A stretch of DNA of 64,000 nucleotides from Martelella limonii (lineage in GTDB: Bacteria > Pseudomonadota > Alphaproteobacteria > Rhizobiales > Rhizobiaceae): assembly GCF_013344475.1 (NCBI RefSeq), contig NZ_JABUOU010000002.1, positions 310,001-374,000 of the forward strand, written 5' to 3'. Shown in pieces: positions 9,646-18,714 of this stretch. Each line of letters opens with the position of its first letter. Position 1 is the stretch's first letter. The notes under the pieces were generated by a model. It ran no database searches, was not told the origin of the DNA, and saw nothing but the letters and a program-made list of their open reading frames with translations. The position numbers were made by a program, and so were the translations under genes.

Positions 9646-9801
9646 GCGTTGTCCAGCACCCGGCCGGAACCTTTTGTTAACCATAAGGAGAAAAAGACTT
9701 TTTTGTGATCAGGCCTGGAAGGCCCTGCCGAAAACGGCGGCCGCTGACAACGGAAGCCGAAAAGGCAAGGACTCCAAATGCTTTTTTTTGCAAGTCCGCG
9801 A

Positions 9802-12447
9802 TCAGCTTTTCAACATGCGATCAACGATATCCCTCAGGTTGCGAGACAGGTCTTCGTGCTCCGCTATGCGTTCAATCTCAGCGCGGGCCAGTTTGCGGCG
9901 GCCGGGCTCAAGCGCCTCGAATGAGCGCATCGCCGTCATCATCCGCGCGGTCAGCGTGGCGTTGCGCGGGTCGGTGGCGAGGATGAAGTTTGCGAAGAAC
10001 CGGAACCCCGCGCCATCGGGGCGGTTGAACCCTGTCGGGTTGCCCGTCGCGAAGGCGCCAACGAGGGCGCGCACGCGGTTCGGATTGCCTTCGTCGAAGC
10101 CCGGATCGCCCATCAACTCGGCGACACGGTCAAGCGTCTTTGCGCCGGGTATCGTCGCCTGCACGGTGAACCACTTGTCGAGCACCAGTGGCTCGCCATC
10201 GAAGCGCTTGCGGAAGTTCGAAAGCGCCTCCACGGCTTCCGTGCTGTCGGGGAACTGATGGGCCAGGATGCGAAGTGCTGCGATCATGTCCGTCATGTTG
10301 GTCGCTGATCGATAGGCGTCGTCCGCAGCCTTCGGAGATTGATCGGCAACGGTCAGATAGGCCAGCGCCGCGTTGCGCAGCGCGCGGCGGCCGGCACTGT
10401 CCGCGTCCGGGCTGAAGGGGCCATCTTCCCGCAAGCTTTCCACAAGTCGCTGGAAGGTCGCGCGACCCGATGATGCGATCGCGGAGAACACCGCGTTGCG
10501 GGCGAGGTGAATGGCCTCGGGATCGACGTCGCTCGCGATCTCCCGGCCGATATCGAGCTCGCTTGGCAGGGTCAGGGCAAGAGCGCGGAACGCCGGTTCC
10601 AGGCGCTCGTCTTCTGCCGTGGCGATCAGGATATCGCTGAGTTCGGAATCGGTGTCGACCGGGTCTCCGGCCTGAATGGCGGCCGTGGCACGGCTCAGCA
10701 CCTCCAGCGCCAAGGCGTTGATCGTGTCCCATCTGGCCACCAGATCGCTTTCCGCACCGGCGATCCGCAGCCGGTTCTCGCGCGATTGATCGAAGCGCAC
10801 CCTGACCGGCGCCGAAAAGTCGCGGTTGAGCGAGATCGCAGGTGCTGCGCCGATCCCTTCGAACACGAAGGTCTGCTCCGTATCGGTCAGGTGCAGCACA
10901 TCGCCCGTGCGCTCGCCGCCGCTTGACGATGACGGTTCCATGTCATCGCCATTCGGGCTGATGAGGCCGACGCGCAGCGGAATGTGGAGCGGCTTCTTTA
11001 CCCGCTCGCCAGGCGTCGGCGGCGTGGTCTGGGAAAGCGTCAGCGACAGCCGTCCCGAAGCTTCGTCATAGGCGCTGCTTGCGGCAATGAGAGGCGTTCC
11101 GGCCTGATGATACCATAGCGAGAAGTGCGAAAGATCGCGGCCCGTCGCATCCTCGAAGCACGTCAGATAGTCCTCGATCGTCACCGCGCCGCCGTCATGG
11201 CGTTCGAAGAACAGGTCGAGCCCCTTGCGGAAACCCTCTTCGCCCAGCACTGTCGCGATCATGCGCGAGACTTCGGAGCCCTTTTCGTAAACGGTCGTGG
11301 TGTAGAAATTGTCGATCTCGAGATACTGGGTCGGCCGCACCGGATGGGCAAGCGGTCCGCCATCCTCGGGAAATTGATGCGCGCGCAGAAACTTCACCTC
11401 GTCCACCCTGACCACCGGCCTGGAACGCTGGTCGGCGGAAAATTCGTGCTCGCGGAAAACCGTCAGGCCTTCTTTCAGGCTCAGCTGGAACCAGTCGCGG
11501 CAGGTAATCCTGTTTCCGGTCCAGTTGTGGAAATATTCGTGTGCCACGACGGCTTCGATGCGGGCATAGTCGTCATCGGTCGCGGTCTCGGGATCGGCGA
11601 GGATGAGCCGGTCGTTGAAGATGTTGAGGCCCTTGTTCTCCATCGCGCCCATGTTGAAATCGGATACGGCGACAATCATGAAGATATCGAGGTCGTATTC
11701 GCGCCCGAAGCGCTCTTCGTCCCATTTCATCGACCGCTTCAGCGAGTCCATCGCATAGCCGGCGCGCCCGGCCTTGCCGTGTTCGACATAGATGCGCAAC
11801 GTCACATCGCGTCCGGACATCGTGGTGAAATGATCCTCGATCATCGCCAGATCGCCGGCCACCAGCGCAAACAGGTAGGAGGGCTTGCGGAAGGGATCGT
11901 CCCACTTCGCCATGTGCCGTCCGTCGCCCAGATCGCGCTCTTCCACGAGATTTCCATTGGACAGGAGCAGCGGGTTGCGCGCCTTGTCGGCGATGATTGT
12001 CACGCTGTAGACGGCAAGCACGTCGGGCCGGTCGTAGAAATAGGTGATCCGGCGAAAACCTTCGGCCTCGCATTGGGTCGAGTAGATGCCGTTGGTGCGG
12101 TAGAGCCCCAGAAGCTGGGTATTGGCCGTCGGATTGATATGCGTCCTGATCGTGAGCGTGAATTCGTCTTCGGCCGGAAGGTCGAGGATTTTCAGGTGAT
12201 CGGAGGTGCACTCGTAGCGCTCCGGCAGAAGTGGCCTGCCGTCCAGCGCAAGCCCCGCGAGTTGCAGACCGTCGCCGACAAGCTCGAGTGGGGCATCTGC
12301 GCCTGCACCCGGGCGGCGCTTCATCCTGATTTCGCTTGCAACCGTCGTCAGCGTCTCACCCAGCTCGAAAGCCAGATCCACGGTTTCGATGATGAAATCG
12401 GTGGGACGGTAATCTTTCAGATAGACGGTTCGGTCTTTGCGCATCAT
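9802..12447 (-). CDS. pepN: Aminopeptidase N, M1 zinc metallopeptidase
   Basis: PepN trims N-terminal residues from peptides in the cytoplasm. The 881-residue protein carries the exopeptidase motif GAMEN at 267-271. The zinc site is HEYFH at 303-307 with the third ligand E326 in SLKEGLTVF. The order and length fit the gammaproteobacterial-type M1 aminopeptidase: an N-terminal beta domain, the catalytic domain, a small beta domain and a C-terminal helical domain. The gene is divergent from the DMT transporter that starts at 12611, with a shared 163-base intergenic region. Nothing suggests truncation. Confidence 0.95.
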   Translation of the reverse strand: MMRKDRTVYLKDYRPTDFIIETVDLAFELGETLTTVASEIRMKRRPGAGADAPLELVGDGLQLAGLALDGRPLLPERYECTSDHLKILDLPAEDEFTLTIRTHINPTANTQLLGLYRTNGIYSTQCEAEGFRRITYFYDRPDVLAVYSVTIIADKARNPLLLSNGNLVEERDLGDGRHMAKWDDPFRKPSYLFALVAGDLAMIEDHFTTMSGRDVTLRIYVEHGKAGRAGYAMDSLKRSMKWDEERFGREYDLDIFMIVAVSDFNMGAMENKGLNIFNDRLILADPETATDDDYARIEAVVAHEYFHNWTGNRITCRDWFQLSLKEGLTVFREHEFSADQRSRPVVRVDEVKFLRAHQFPEDGGPLAHPVRPTQYLEIDNFYTTTVYEKGSEVSRMIATVLGEEGFRKGLDLFFERHDGGAVTIEDYLTCFEDATGRDLSHFSLWYHQAGTPLIAASSAYDEASGRLSLTLSQTTPPTPGERVKKPLHIPLRVGLISPNGDDMEPSSSSGGERTGDVLHLTDTEQTFVFEGIGAAPAISLNRDFSAPVRVRFDQSRENRLRIAGAESDLVARWDTINALALEVLSRATAAIQAGDPVDTDSELSDILIATAEDERLEPAFRALALTLPSELDIGREIASDVDPEAIHLARNAVFSAIASSGRATFQRLVESLREDGPFSPDADSAGRRALRNAALAYLTVADQSPKAADDAYRSATNMTDMIAALRILAHQFPDSTEAVEALSNFRKRFDGEPLVLDKWFTVQATIPGAKTLDRVAELMGDPGFDEGNPNRVRALVGAFATGNPTGFNRPDGAGFRFFANFILATDPRNATLTARMMTAMRSFEALEPGRRKLARAEIERIAEHEDLSRNLRDIVDRMLKS

Positions 12448-12610
12448 AGCCTCTTCGCTTGGTCGCGCGCCTGCGCGAATTCGAGCGCTAAGAAAGCGCC
12501 GAATGCCCGAAAATGCAAATTTTCTCGGCGCACAGAGAGAAGTTGTGCATTGGCGCCCTATCTGGCTTATGGAGCCCGCTATGTCATCTCAACCCTGAAG
12601 AACCCTGTGA

Positions 12611-13555
12611 ATGCCCCACCAGACTGACGATCCCCTGCGCGGAATTCTCCTCAAGCTCTCGTCCATTCTCGCCTTTCTCTGCATGCAGACCTGCATCAAG
12701 CTCGCAGGGAGCGGCATTGCGCCGGGGCAGGTGACCTTCTACCGATCGCTTTTCGGGATCGTGCCGATCATCGTTTTTCTGGCCTGGCGGCGTGAACTGA
12801 AGGGGGCTTACAAGACCAGCCGGCCCTTCGGACACTTCGTGCGCAGCCTGATCGGCATCACCTCCATGGGCATGGGCTTTTACGGCCTCATGCATCTTCC
12901 CCTGCCGGAGGTGATCGCTCTTGGCTATGCCATGCCGTTGATGTCGGTCGTTCTCGCAGCCATTCTTCTGGGTGAGGTTGTCAGGGTCTACCGGTGGTCG
13001 GCCGTTGCCATCGGTCTCTTCGGGGTGCTGATCATCTCCTGGCCGAAGCTGACGCTGTTCCGGCAGGGAGGGTTCGGCGAAACCGAGGCGCTCGCCGTTG
13101 TCATGGTGCTTGGCGGCGCCTGTCTCGGCGGCCTCGCCATGGTGCAGGTGCGCAGGCTTCTCGTCACCGAAAACGGCCCCACGATCGTGCTTTACTTTTC
13201 CACCTTCGCCGCGCTGATCTCGCTTGCAACGCTGCCATTCGGCTGGGCAGATCTTGGGATGAAACCGCTCCTGCTGCTCATCGTCGCCGGCCTGTTCGGG
13301 GGCGTCGGGCAGATCATGATGACGGAATCCTACCGCTTCGCCGATGCATCCACCATCGCACCGTTCGAATATAGCTCGATCCTGTTCGGGATCGTCATTT
13401 CGTACTTCGTCTTCGGAGAAGTGCCGTCGCTGAACACGCTTGCCGGATCGGTCTTCGTTGTCGGCGCCGGCATATTCATCATCTTTCGCGAGCACCGCCT
13501 CGGGCTTGAGCGCCGCCGACTGCGCCGCGTCACGACCACGCAGAACCCGAACTGA
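12611..13555 (+). CDS. EamA/DMT-family membrane transporter
   Basis: A 314-residue protein of about ten transmembrane helices arranged as two EamA repeats of five. The second repeat begins near residue 160, with the typical SILFGIVISYFVFGE pattern close to its end. Family members usually export metabolites or amino acids; the substrate here is unknown. The start is ATG with only a weak purine-rich ribosome site upstream. It is divergent from pepN and converges on the MFS gene. A second, only distantly similar DMT gene lies at 49261. Confidence 0.88.
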   Translation: MPHQTDDPLRGILLKLSSILAFLCMQTCIKLAGSGIAPGQVTFYRSLFGIVPIIVFLAWRRELKGAYKTSRPFGHFVRSLIGITSMGMGFYGLMHLPLPEVIALGYAMPLMSVVLAAILLGEVVRVYRWSAVAIGLFGVLIISWPKLTLFRQGGFGETEALAVVMVLGGACLGGLAMVQVRRLLVTENGPTIVLYFSTFAALISLATLPFGWADLGMKPLLLLIVAGLFGGVGQIMMTESYRFADASTIAPFEYSSILFGIVISYFVFGEVPSLNTLAGSVFVVGAGIFIIFREHRLGLERRRLRRVTTTQNPN

Positions 13556-13590
13556 CGCCCGGCCATCGGCTGTCGGGAACGGGCTGACCC

Positions 13591-14874
13591 TCAGCCTGTT
13601 CTGGCATGGTCGTCATGGGTCGAGGGCGCGCTGTATTCCTCGTCATAATCCACCGCCAGGCTGCCGGCGGGGTCCGTACCCCGCATCGGAACGGCGATCG
13701 CGTGGAAGTCGGAGCGCTCTTCTGCGGTGACCATCGGATTGCCGCGCCAGACACGCCATGCGGCATAGGCGGCGTAAATGGCAAAGCCGACGGAAAGGTA
13801 GAGCATCAGCCCGTTCGGTCCTGCAATTTCCATGGCGGAGCCGCCGATCAGCGGTCCCGCCACCGTTCCCAGCCCGTAAAGCACCATCAGCGAACTCGAA
13901 ATGGTGACATATTCGCTGGGATCGGCACGGTCGTTCGCGTGCGCGACGTTGAGCGCATAGATCGGGTAGAGCATCGATCCGACGATGAATGCGGTGAAAT
14001 AGAGAAGGTTCGGCGTTGCCGGGCTCATGAAGAACATCGCGAAAGCGGCAATCAGGCCTGCGACGCCGCATGCAATCATCACATAGCGGCGGTCGGTCAT
14101 GTCGGAAATCTTGCCGATCGGGATCTGTCCCAGCGCGCCACCCGCGAGAACGGCGGCGAGCAGGGTTGCGCCCTGCGCCGTTGATAGCCCGCTGCCGGTC
14201 GTGTAGACGCCGCCCAGGCTGCTCCACGTGCCCGACAAGATCCCGGCGAGAATTGCGCCGATGAAGGAAACCGGCGACCGGCGATAGAGCTTGCCAAGGC
14301 CGAGCTGGACCTGCGCGATCGGTGCGGGCGACTGGGCCGTCGAAAGCGCCGTGGGCAGGATCGAGATCGCAAACACGATGCCGCAGACGATGAACAGCGT
14401 CGTCGTTTCCGGATCGCCGAGCGGCACGAGATACTGTCCGCCGATAGCGCCGGAAAGCGTCACGATCATGTAGACCGAGAACATCGATCCGCGGCTTTCA
14501 TTGGTGACGCGCTCGTTGAGCCAGCTTTCGATCACCAGGTAGCAACCTGCCACGGCAAAGCCGGCGATGGCGCGGAACACCGCCCATGCCTGCCATACGA
14601 CAACCAGCGAGCTTGCCAGGATCGCCGCCGTCAGCAGCGTGATCAGGGCGCCGAACACGCGCACATGGCCGACGCGCAACACAAGCGTCGGCGTGACGAT
14701 GCAGGACAGTGTGAAGCCGACGGTGTAGCCGGTCGCGATCAGCGAGATCAGCAGCGGCGACCAGCCTTCGGCAACCGAGCGCACGGGCACGAGATAATTC
14801 ATCAGGCCATAGCCGACCATCATCAGGAAGGTCGAGAGCATGAGGCTGGCGATGGAGAAGAGGCTGGCAAACAT
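13591..14874 (-). CDS. Major facilitator superfamily transporter (YcaD-like)
   Basis: A 427-residue protein of twelve predicted helices. The loop between helices 2 and 3 carries LRVGHVRVFG, and the second half carries GKISDMTDRRYVM, both typical of the YcaD-like MFS group. A paralogue at 53511-54803 shares these motifs and much of the architecture, including an IESWLNERV segment. The substrate is unknown. The gene is divergent from the unrecognised regulator at 15093, with about 220 bases between them, so that regulator could act on it; this is only positional. Confidence 0.9.
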   Translation of the reverse strand: MFASLFSIASLMLSTFLMMVGYGLMNYLVPVRSVAEGWSPLLISLIATGYTVGFTLSCIVTPTLVLRVGHVRVFGALITLLTAAILASSLVVVWQAWAVFRAIAGFAVAGCYLVIESWLNERVTNESRGSMFSVYMIVTLSGAIGGQYLVPLGDPETTTLFIVCGIVFAISILPTALSTAQSPAPIAQVQLGLGKLYRRSPVSFIGAILAGILSGTWSSLGGVYTTGSGLSTAQGATLLAAVLAGGALGQIPIGKISDMTDRRYVMIACGVAGLIAAFAMFFMSPATPNLLYFTAFIVGSMLYPIYALNVAHANDRADPSEYVTISSSLMVLYGLGTVAGPLIGGSAMEIAGPNGLMLYLSVGFAIYAAYAAWRVWRGNPMVTAEERSDFHAIAVPMRGTDPAGSLAVDYDEEYSAPSTHDDHARTG

Positions 14875-15092
14875 GATCGTCGTGCTCCGATCGTGACAGG
14901 GTACGGTGGCTCTCCTTGGAGACCGGCCCGTGGCTTAGCCCGGCCCTATAGGGTGTTCTGCCCTGACCCGCAACCGCCAGCCCGTAAATTGCGGTTGACG
15001 CCTTGCGCATGTTATCTTTCGGAGACCAAAAATAACGATCGATTTCGTAATTGTCCCATGATTCGGGGCGAAGGCTCTGAACTTGGATACCC

Positions 15093-15935
15093 ATGCCGCT
15101 TGCAATAGATACCATCGCCACCCATCCGAGCTTTCTGCCTTCTCTCGCAGATTATGGTGAGGCTCTTGCCGGAGTCTATCATGAAAATCAGAGGCTTGGC
15201 GTAAACCTTGCGTCACAGCGCAAATGGCTGATCTCGCAAATGGCGATGGCGCTTTACTGGGGCGGCGAGGACGGTCTCACCGTCAATGGCCTGATCGATG
15301 TTCTGTCTGTCTACAATGTCGCCAGCCCCAACACCATTCGCGCCTTCATGGAGGAGTCCTTCAAATACGGTTTCCTGCGCGTCGACCCGGCCAGCCGCCG
15401 GCTGCGTCCGCGCTACTGGCAGCCAACCGAGATCGTGATTGGCGCGCTGGCCGTGTGGATGACGCTGAACCTGCAGCTGCTCGACCGGATCGATGGACAG
15501 AACCGCGCGCAGGTGCTGACGGAGAAGCCGGAGCTCCTGTTTGCGCTCCAGCCACCTCTTGCAAGGGCCTGCCTTCACGACGTCGGCTGGCGCGAGCCGC
15601 CAAAGCGTCTGGCTTTGCTGCAGAACACGATTTCGGGCGGGATGGTCATGGACCATATCGTCTCGCAGATCGGCGACAAGCTGCCCTCGGGCGATCACTA
15701 TCTGATTGCGCCGATCAATGCGCGCCGGTTGTCCGAGCAGATGTTCATATCGCGCACGCATCTGCAGCGCATTCTGCACAAGGCCGCGGAGATCGGCGTG
15801 CTTGGCTGGCAGGTGCGTCCCTTCGAAGGCGAGATGAGCGTGGATCGGAGCTTTATCAGCGAGTATTGCCGCTGGCAGGCCGTGAAGTCGCATCATCTTG
15901 ACGTTGTGTTTCAAGCCGTGGGGCGGTCGCGCTAA
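15093..15935 (+). CDS. Unrecognised protein with winged-helix features, putative regulator
   Basis: I do not recognise a named family. The 280-residue product is soluble, with no signal peptide or membrane segment. Around residues 55-100 it has a pattern resembling a winged helix (LTVNGLIDVLSVYNVASPNT followed by FKYGFLRVDPASRRLRPRYW). Near residues 208-235 a second helix-turn-helix-like stretch reads LSEQMFISRTHLQRILHKA. This suggests a DNA-binding regulator with two reader modules, but no effector domain is obvious. It lies divergent from an MFS carrier and 214 bases before the decayed kinase gene. Confidence 0.6.
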   Translation: MPLAIDTIATHPSFLPSLADYGEALAGVYHENQRLGVNLASQRKWLISQMAMALYWGGEDGLTVNGLIDVLSVYNVASPNTIRAFMEESFKYGFLRVDPASRRLRPRYWQPTEIVIGALAVWMTLNLQLLDRIDGQNRAQVLTEKPELLFALQPPLARACLHDVGWREPPKRLALLQNTISGGMVMDHIVSQIGDKLPSGDHYLIAPINARRLSEQMFISRTHLQRILHKAAEIGVLGWQVRPFEGEMSVDRSFISEYCRWQAVKSHHLDVVFQAVGRSR

Positions 15936-16010
15936 CCTGAATTGCCGCTGCCTGCCCTCTCGTCAGGAGCACGCGATACTAAAAAACCGCATTTCCACGG
16001 CAAACACTGG

Positions 16011-16025
16011 TTAAGACACGATTTA
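16011..16025. promoter_or_regulatory. Imperfect CtrA-like motif TTAA-N7-TTTA
   Basis: TTAA, seven bases, then TTTA, one mismatch from the CtrA consensus TTAA-N7-TTAA. It lies about 125 bases upstream of the PAS/degenerate-ATPase gene at 16150. On its own this is weak evidence. Confidence 0.3.
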
Positions 16026-16149
16026 CCCAATCCTTCTAATGTAATAGAAATAGTTTGGGTTTTGCTTTTGGTATTTCCTGCATGAAGCGGGTGCCGATCA
16101 GGTCGGGCCAGTGTTTGACCGGCAATACACGACAGGCGGGTGCGCATAA

Positions 16150-17460
16150 ATGAATTCCGAGTTCTCGCGCAAGGCGAAAATGACACCGGTGGCGCAGACG
16201 CTGAACCAGGCGCCTGAGAGCGTCCTGCTGCTTGATTCTGCCGGTATGATCGAACTCGCGAACGGTCCTGCTCTTGCACTGTTTGACAGGGATGAGGCTG
16301 GCCTCTTCGGCTGTCGTATCACCAGCCTGTTCGGGGCCGATGCAGCGGCCGGCATCGATGTCGCGATCGCGCGTGTCGTTGCCGATGAGCCCGGAAACCG
16401 TCTTGAGGAAGTCCGGTCCGTCGTCCCGGCAGGCAAGGTGTTGCCGATCAATCTCTCCTTCGCCCGCATGCGCAATCGTGACGGCATTTGCGTGGTCGCA
16501 ACACCAGCGGTTGCTGCCGTCAGCCCGGCGCGTCCGCGCATGCCGAGGGTTGACGACGCGCCCGTGACGCCTGCTCCCGCGAAAGCGCCCGAAGATGCGG
16601 TTCCTGACGCCGTGTCACGCCATCCTGCAAGGCCAGTCCCAACTGAGCCATCGGCGCCATCTCCGCCGCAGGCAGCGTCGCCCCTTGCCGGCAGCATGCC
16701 GTGGAACAATCATGCCCGTCGCGCCGCCGCGAAATCATCGAGGCAGGAGGATCGTCAGAAGGCGGAGATCAATGAGGCCCTGCGCACGCCGGCCCCGGCC
16801 GCTGAAGCTTTGATTGCGCCGGGCGTGTCAGCGGTAGCTGCACGGACGGAAACCGCGAAACCTGTCGCGACGTCCCAGCCACAAAATTCTGACAGCGCTA
16901 ACATGAATTCCGTGAAGCCGGGAACGGTTGAGGCGCGCCCGCGCATCAGCTTCGATCCGGCGCGTCGCGATATCTATGCAGAATTCCAGTCGGCACGCGA
17001 AAGCAAGGAGCGGCACCAGGACCTGCCGCAGATCTCGCCGGCGAAATGCCTGATATCGGCTATCCAGCGCTATCGCGACGAGGCTTTGGCTGAAAGCCTG
17101 CTTCTGGCGACGGAGGTCGAGGACACGGGCCTGCTGGTCGACCTTGATGAAGACATGCTGACCTTGATGTTCGTGAAGCTCGTCAAACGCACCATCGCCG
17201 TAACGCCACCCTATTGCGAGGCGCGTATCACGCTGGCGCCGATGGGGCCCGGCGGGTTCGTCGCGCGATTCGCCGATATCGGTCGCGGTCTTGGCGAACA
17301 GGAACTTGAGTCCGTCTTCCGTCAGCCTGAACTTGCGCTTGGCATTTCCCATACCGGGCTCGTGGAGGCCCAGCAGGCAGCGGCAGCGCTCGGCCTGGGC
17401 TTTGCCATCGATACTGCCATATCCGCAGGCACGACCGTCGAAATCACTTTCGAGGGCTAG
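16150..17460 (+). CDS. PAS protein with a degenerate histidine-kinase ATPase domain
   Basis: The 436-residue product opens with a PAS domain (about 15-110). A low-complexity linker rich in alanine and proline spans roughly 120-270. The C-terminal part (about 290-436) resembles a histidine-kinase core, but its motifs have decayed. No H-box with a phosphoacceptor histidine is visible. The N-box position reads KLVKRTIAVTP, without the asparagines. The G1-like DIGRGL starts at D376. A final GTTVEITFEG matches the usual last strand. Such pseudokinases can act as allosteric partners, as DivL does in Caulobacter. The function here is unknown. Confidence 0.7.
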   Translation: MNSEFSRKAKMTPVAQTLNQAPESVLLLDSAGMIELANGPALALFDRDEAGLFGCRITSLFGADAAAGIDVAIARVVADEPGNRLEEVRSVVPAGKVLPINLSFARMRNRDGICVVATPAVAAVSPARPRMPRVDDAPVTPAPAKAPEDAVPDAVSRHPARPVPTEPSAPSPPQAASPLAGSMPWNNHARRAAAKSSRQEDRQKAEINEALRTPAPAAEALIAPGVSAVAARTETAKPVATSQPQNSDSANMNSVKPGTVEARPRISFDPARRDIYAEFQSARESKERHQDLPQISPAKCLISAIQRYRDEALAESLLLATEVEDTGLLVDLDEDMLTLMFVKLVKRTIAVTPPYCEARITLAPMGPGGFVARFADIGRGLGEQELESVFRQPELALGISHTGLVEAQQAAAALGLGFAIDTAISAGTTVEITFEG

Positions 17461-17466
17461 CCGGAC

Positions 17467-17495
17467 AAAAAAAGAGCCGGCTGTTACACCGGCTC
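17467..17495 (-). terminator. Rho-independent terminator of the small minus-strand gene
   Basis: Stem GAGCCGG (17474-17480) and CCGGCTC (17489-17495) with an eight-base loop. Read on the minus strand it is followed by a run of seven T (plus-strand A at 17467-17473). It lies 47 bases past the stop of the gene at 17542. Confidence 0.8.
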
Positions 17496-17541
17496 GTTCA
17501 TCATCAAAATCGCTAAAATATTCGCTTTGAAGCTTGTCGCC

Positions 17542-17733
17542 TTAAGCACCGAGCGCGCGCGACGTCGGACGCAGCGTGCGGGCATCGTGGTGGCCGATGA
17601 ACTTGGAGAAGCCCTTGGCAATTGCCCGGTCAATGCCGCGCTGGCCGTGATAGCCATTGGTCGAACGTCCGAGCTCGAGAGAAAGGCGTGTATTCTGCAT
17701 CAGAGTGGCGTCCATATCGTCTGAGGGTTTCAT
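17542..17733 (-). CDS. Small uncharacterised protein of 63 residues
   Basis: I do not recognise a family. The product is basic and polar, with a central Gly/Ser/Asn/His-rich part (LGRSTNGYHGQRGID) and no membrane segment. It has an ATG at 17733 with AAGGAA nine bases upstream; an alternative ATG at 17766 lacks a ribosome site. The strong intrinsic terminator just after its stop supports a real, separately transcribed gene. It converges on the pseudokinase gene. Confidence 0.6.
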   Translation of the reverse strand: MKPSDDMDATLMQNTRLSLELGRSTNGYHGQRGIDRAIAKGFSKFIGHHDARTLRPTSRALGA

Positions 17734-17878
17734 CTGCCTTGGTTCCTTATGGTCCTCCCAAGACATGTTTTTTTATCTCAGACTCGCGCTTCGGCAGCAA
17801 TGGGGGCGGCTGGTGGGCTGCTATGCGTTTTGTGCATGTCGGCGTTAACCGGAAATAAACTGATCAGGATTTGAGCAT

Positions 17879-18703
17879 TCACCCTATGCGCTCGCGCAGC
17901 GCCTGCAGGTCGAGCCACGCTGCTTTCTTGTTCATCGGCGCAGCAAGAAGTTCCGAAGGCGAAAAGGTGACGAGCGTTTCGAAACTCTGCCCTGTGATCT
18001 CCTTGTGATGCCAGCTTCCGCGCAGGTCGAACACCGTCTTGCTTGGATCGATCACCATCCGACAGGCAAAATTGCCGAGGGTTATCAGAAGTTTGGGCTC
18101 AGCGAGCGCGATCTGGCGTTCGAGGAATGGCTGGCAGATCTGGGTCTCTGAGACGGTCGGCGCCCGGTCGCCGGGCGTGCGCCAGGGAAGGGCGGTCGTC
18201 ACGCCGACATCATCGCGGGAGAGACCGATGGCGGCCAGCATGCGCTCGAACAGCGCGCCTGCCGGGCCGGACAGCGGCTGACCGGCCTTGTCATCCTCAC
18301 CGGTCGGGAATCCGCAGACGACCATGATGCCGGTTTCGGGCATTTTCTGCAGAACGATGGTTGAACGGGCATTGTGTCTGAGATTGCAGCCTGAAAAGTT
18401 CTGGACGGTCTCGGCGAGTTCACTGAGTGAACGTGCGCTTCCAGCCGCAAAGCCCGCCTCGGAGACCGCCTTGTCGTCGGGAATGGCGGCCTGCACCGTG
18501 CGGGAAGGTTCTGGCGCGCGCGTCTTGGCTTCCGCCTTCGCCTGCGGGCGGGGCGCTGCGGCGGCCGCTTTTTCCCGCTCCATGGCTGCGGCCGTCAGGT
18601 CGACGGCACTGTCCTCCAGAAGCACGTCCACGCCCGCATCGGCGTAGAAGGCAAGGAGGGCGGCAGCTTCCCGCGCTGTCAGGCTGTTGGCGATCGTCAT
18701 CAT
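17879..18703 (-). CDS. Uracil-DNA glycosylase-like protein with altered motifs
   Basis: The 274-residue product has a low-complexity Ala/Glu/Lys-rich segment near residues 45-75 and a C-terminal domain resembling family 4 uracil-DNA glycosylases. The parallels are PLSGPAGALFERML for the PFVG-AG motif, CQPFLERQIALAEPKLLITLG for the core, and TFSPSELL where the catalytic HPxxLL motif normally sits. In that last motif serine replaces histidine. Cysteines are present, but the classic CxxC of the iron-sulfur cluster is not clear. The gene starts 12 bases after the SDR stop, so the two are probably co-transcribed. It may be a glycosylase with a divergent active site or an inactive relative. Confidence 0.7.
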   Translation of the reverse strand: MMTIANSLTAREAAALLAFYADAGVDVLLEDSAVDLTAAAMEREKAAAAAPRPQAKAEAKTRAPEPSRTVQAAIPDDKAVSEAGFAAGSARSLSELAETVQNFSGCNLRHNARSTIVLQKMPETGIMVVCGFPTGEDDKAGQPLSGPAGALFERMLAAIGLSRDDVGVTTALPWRTPGDRAPTVSETQICQPFLERQIALAEPKLLITLGNFACRMVIDPSKTVFDLRGSWHHKEITGQSFETLVTFSPSELLAAPMNKKAAWLDLQALRERIG

Positions 18704-18714
18704 GCTTTCGCCCG

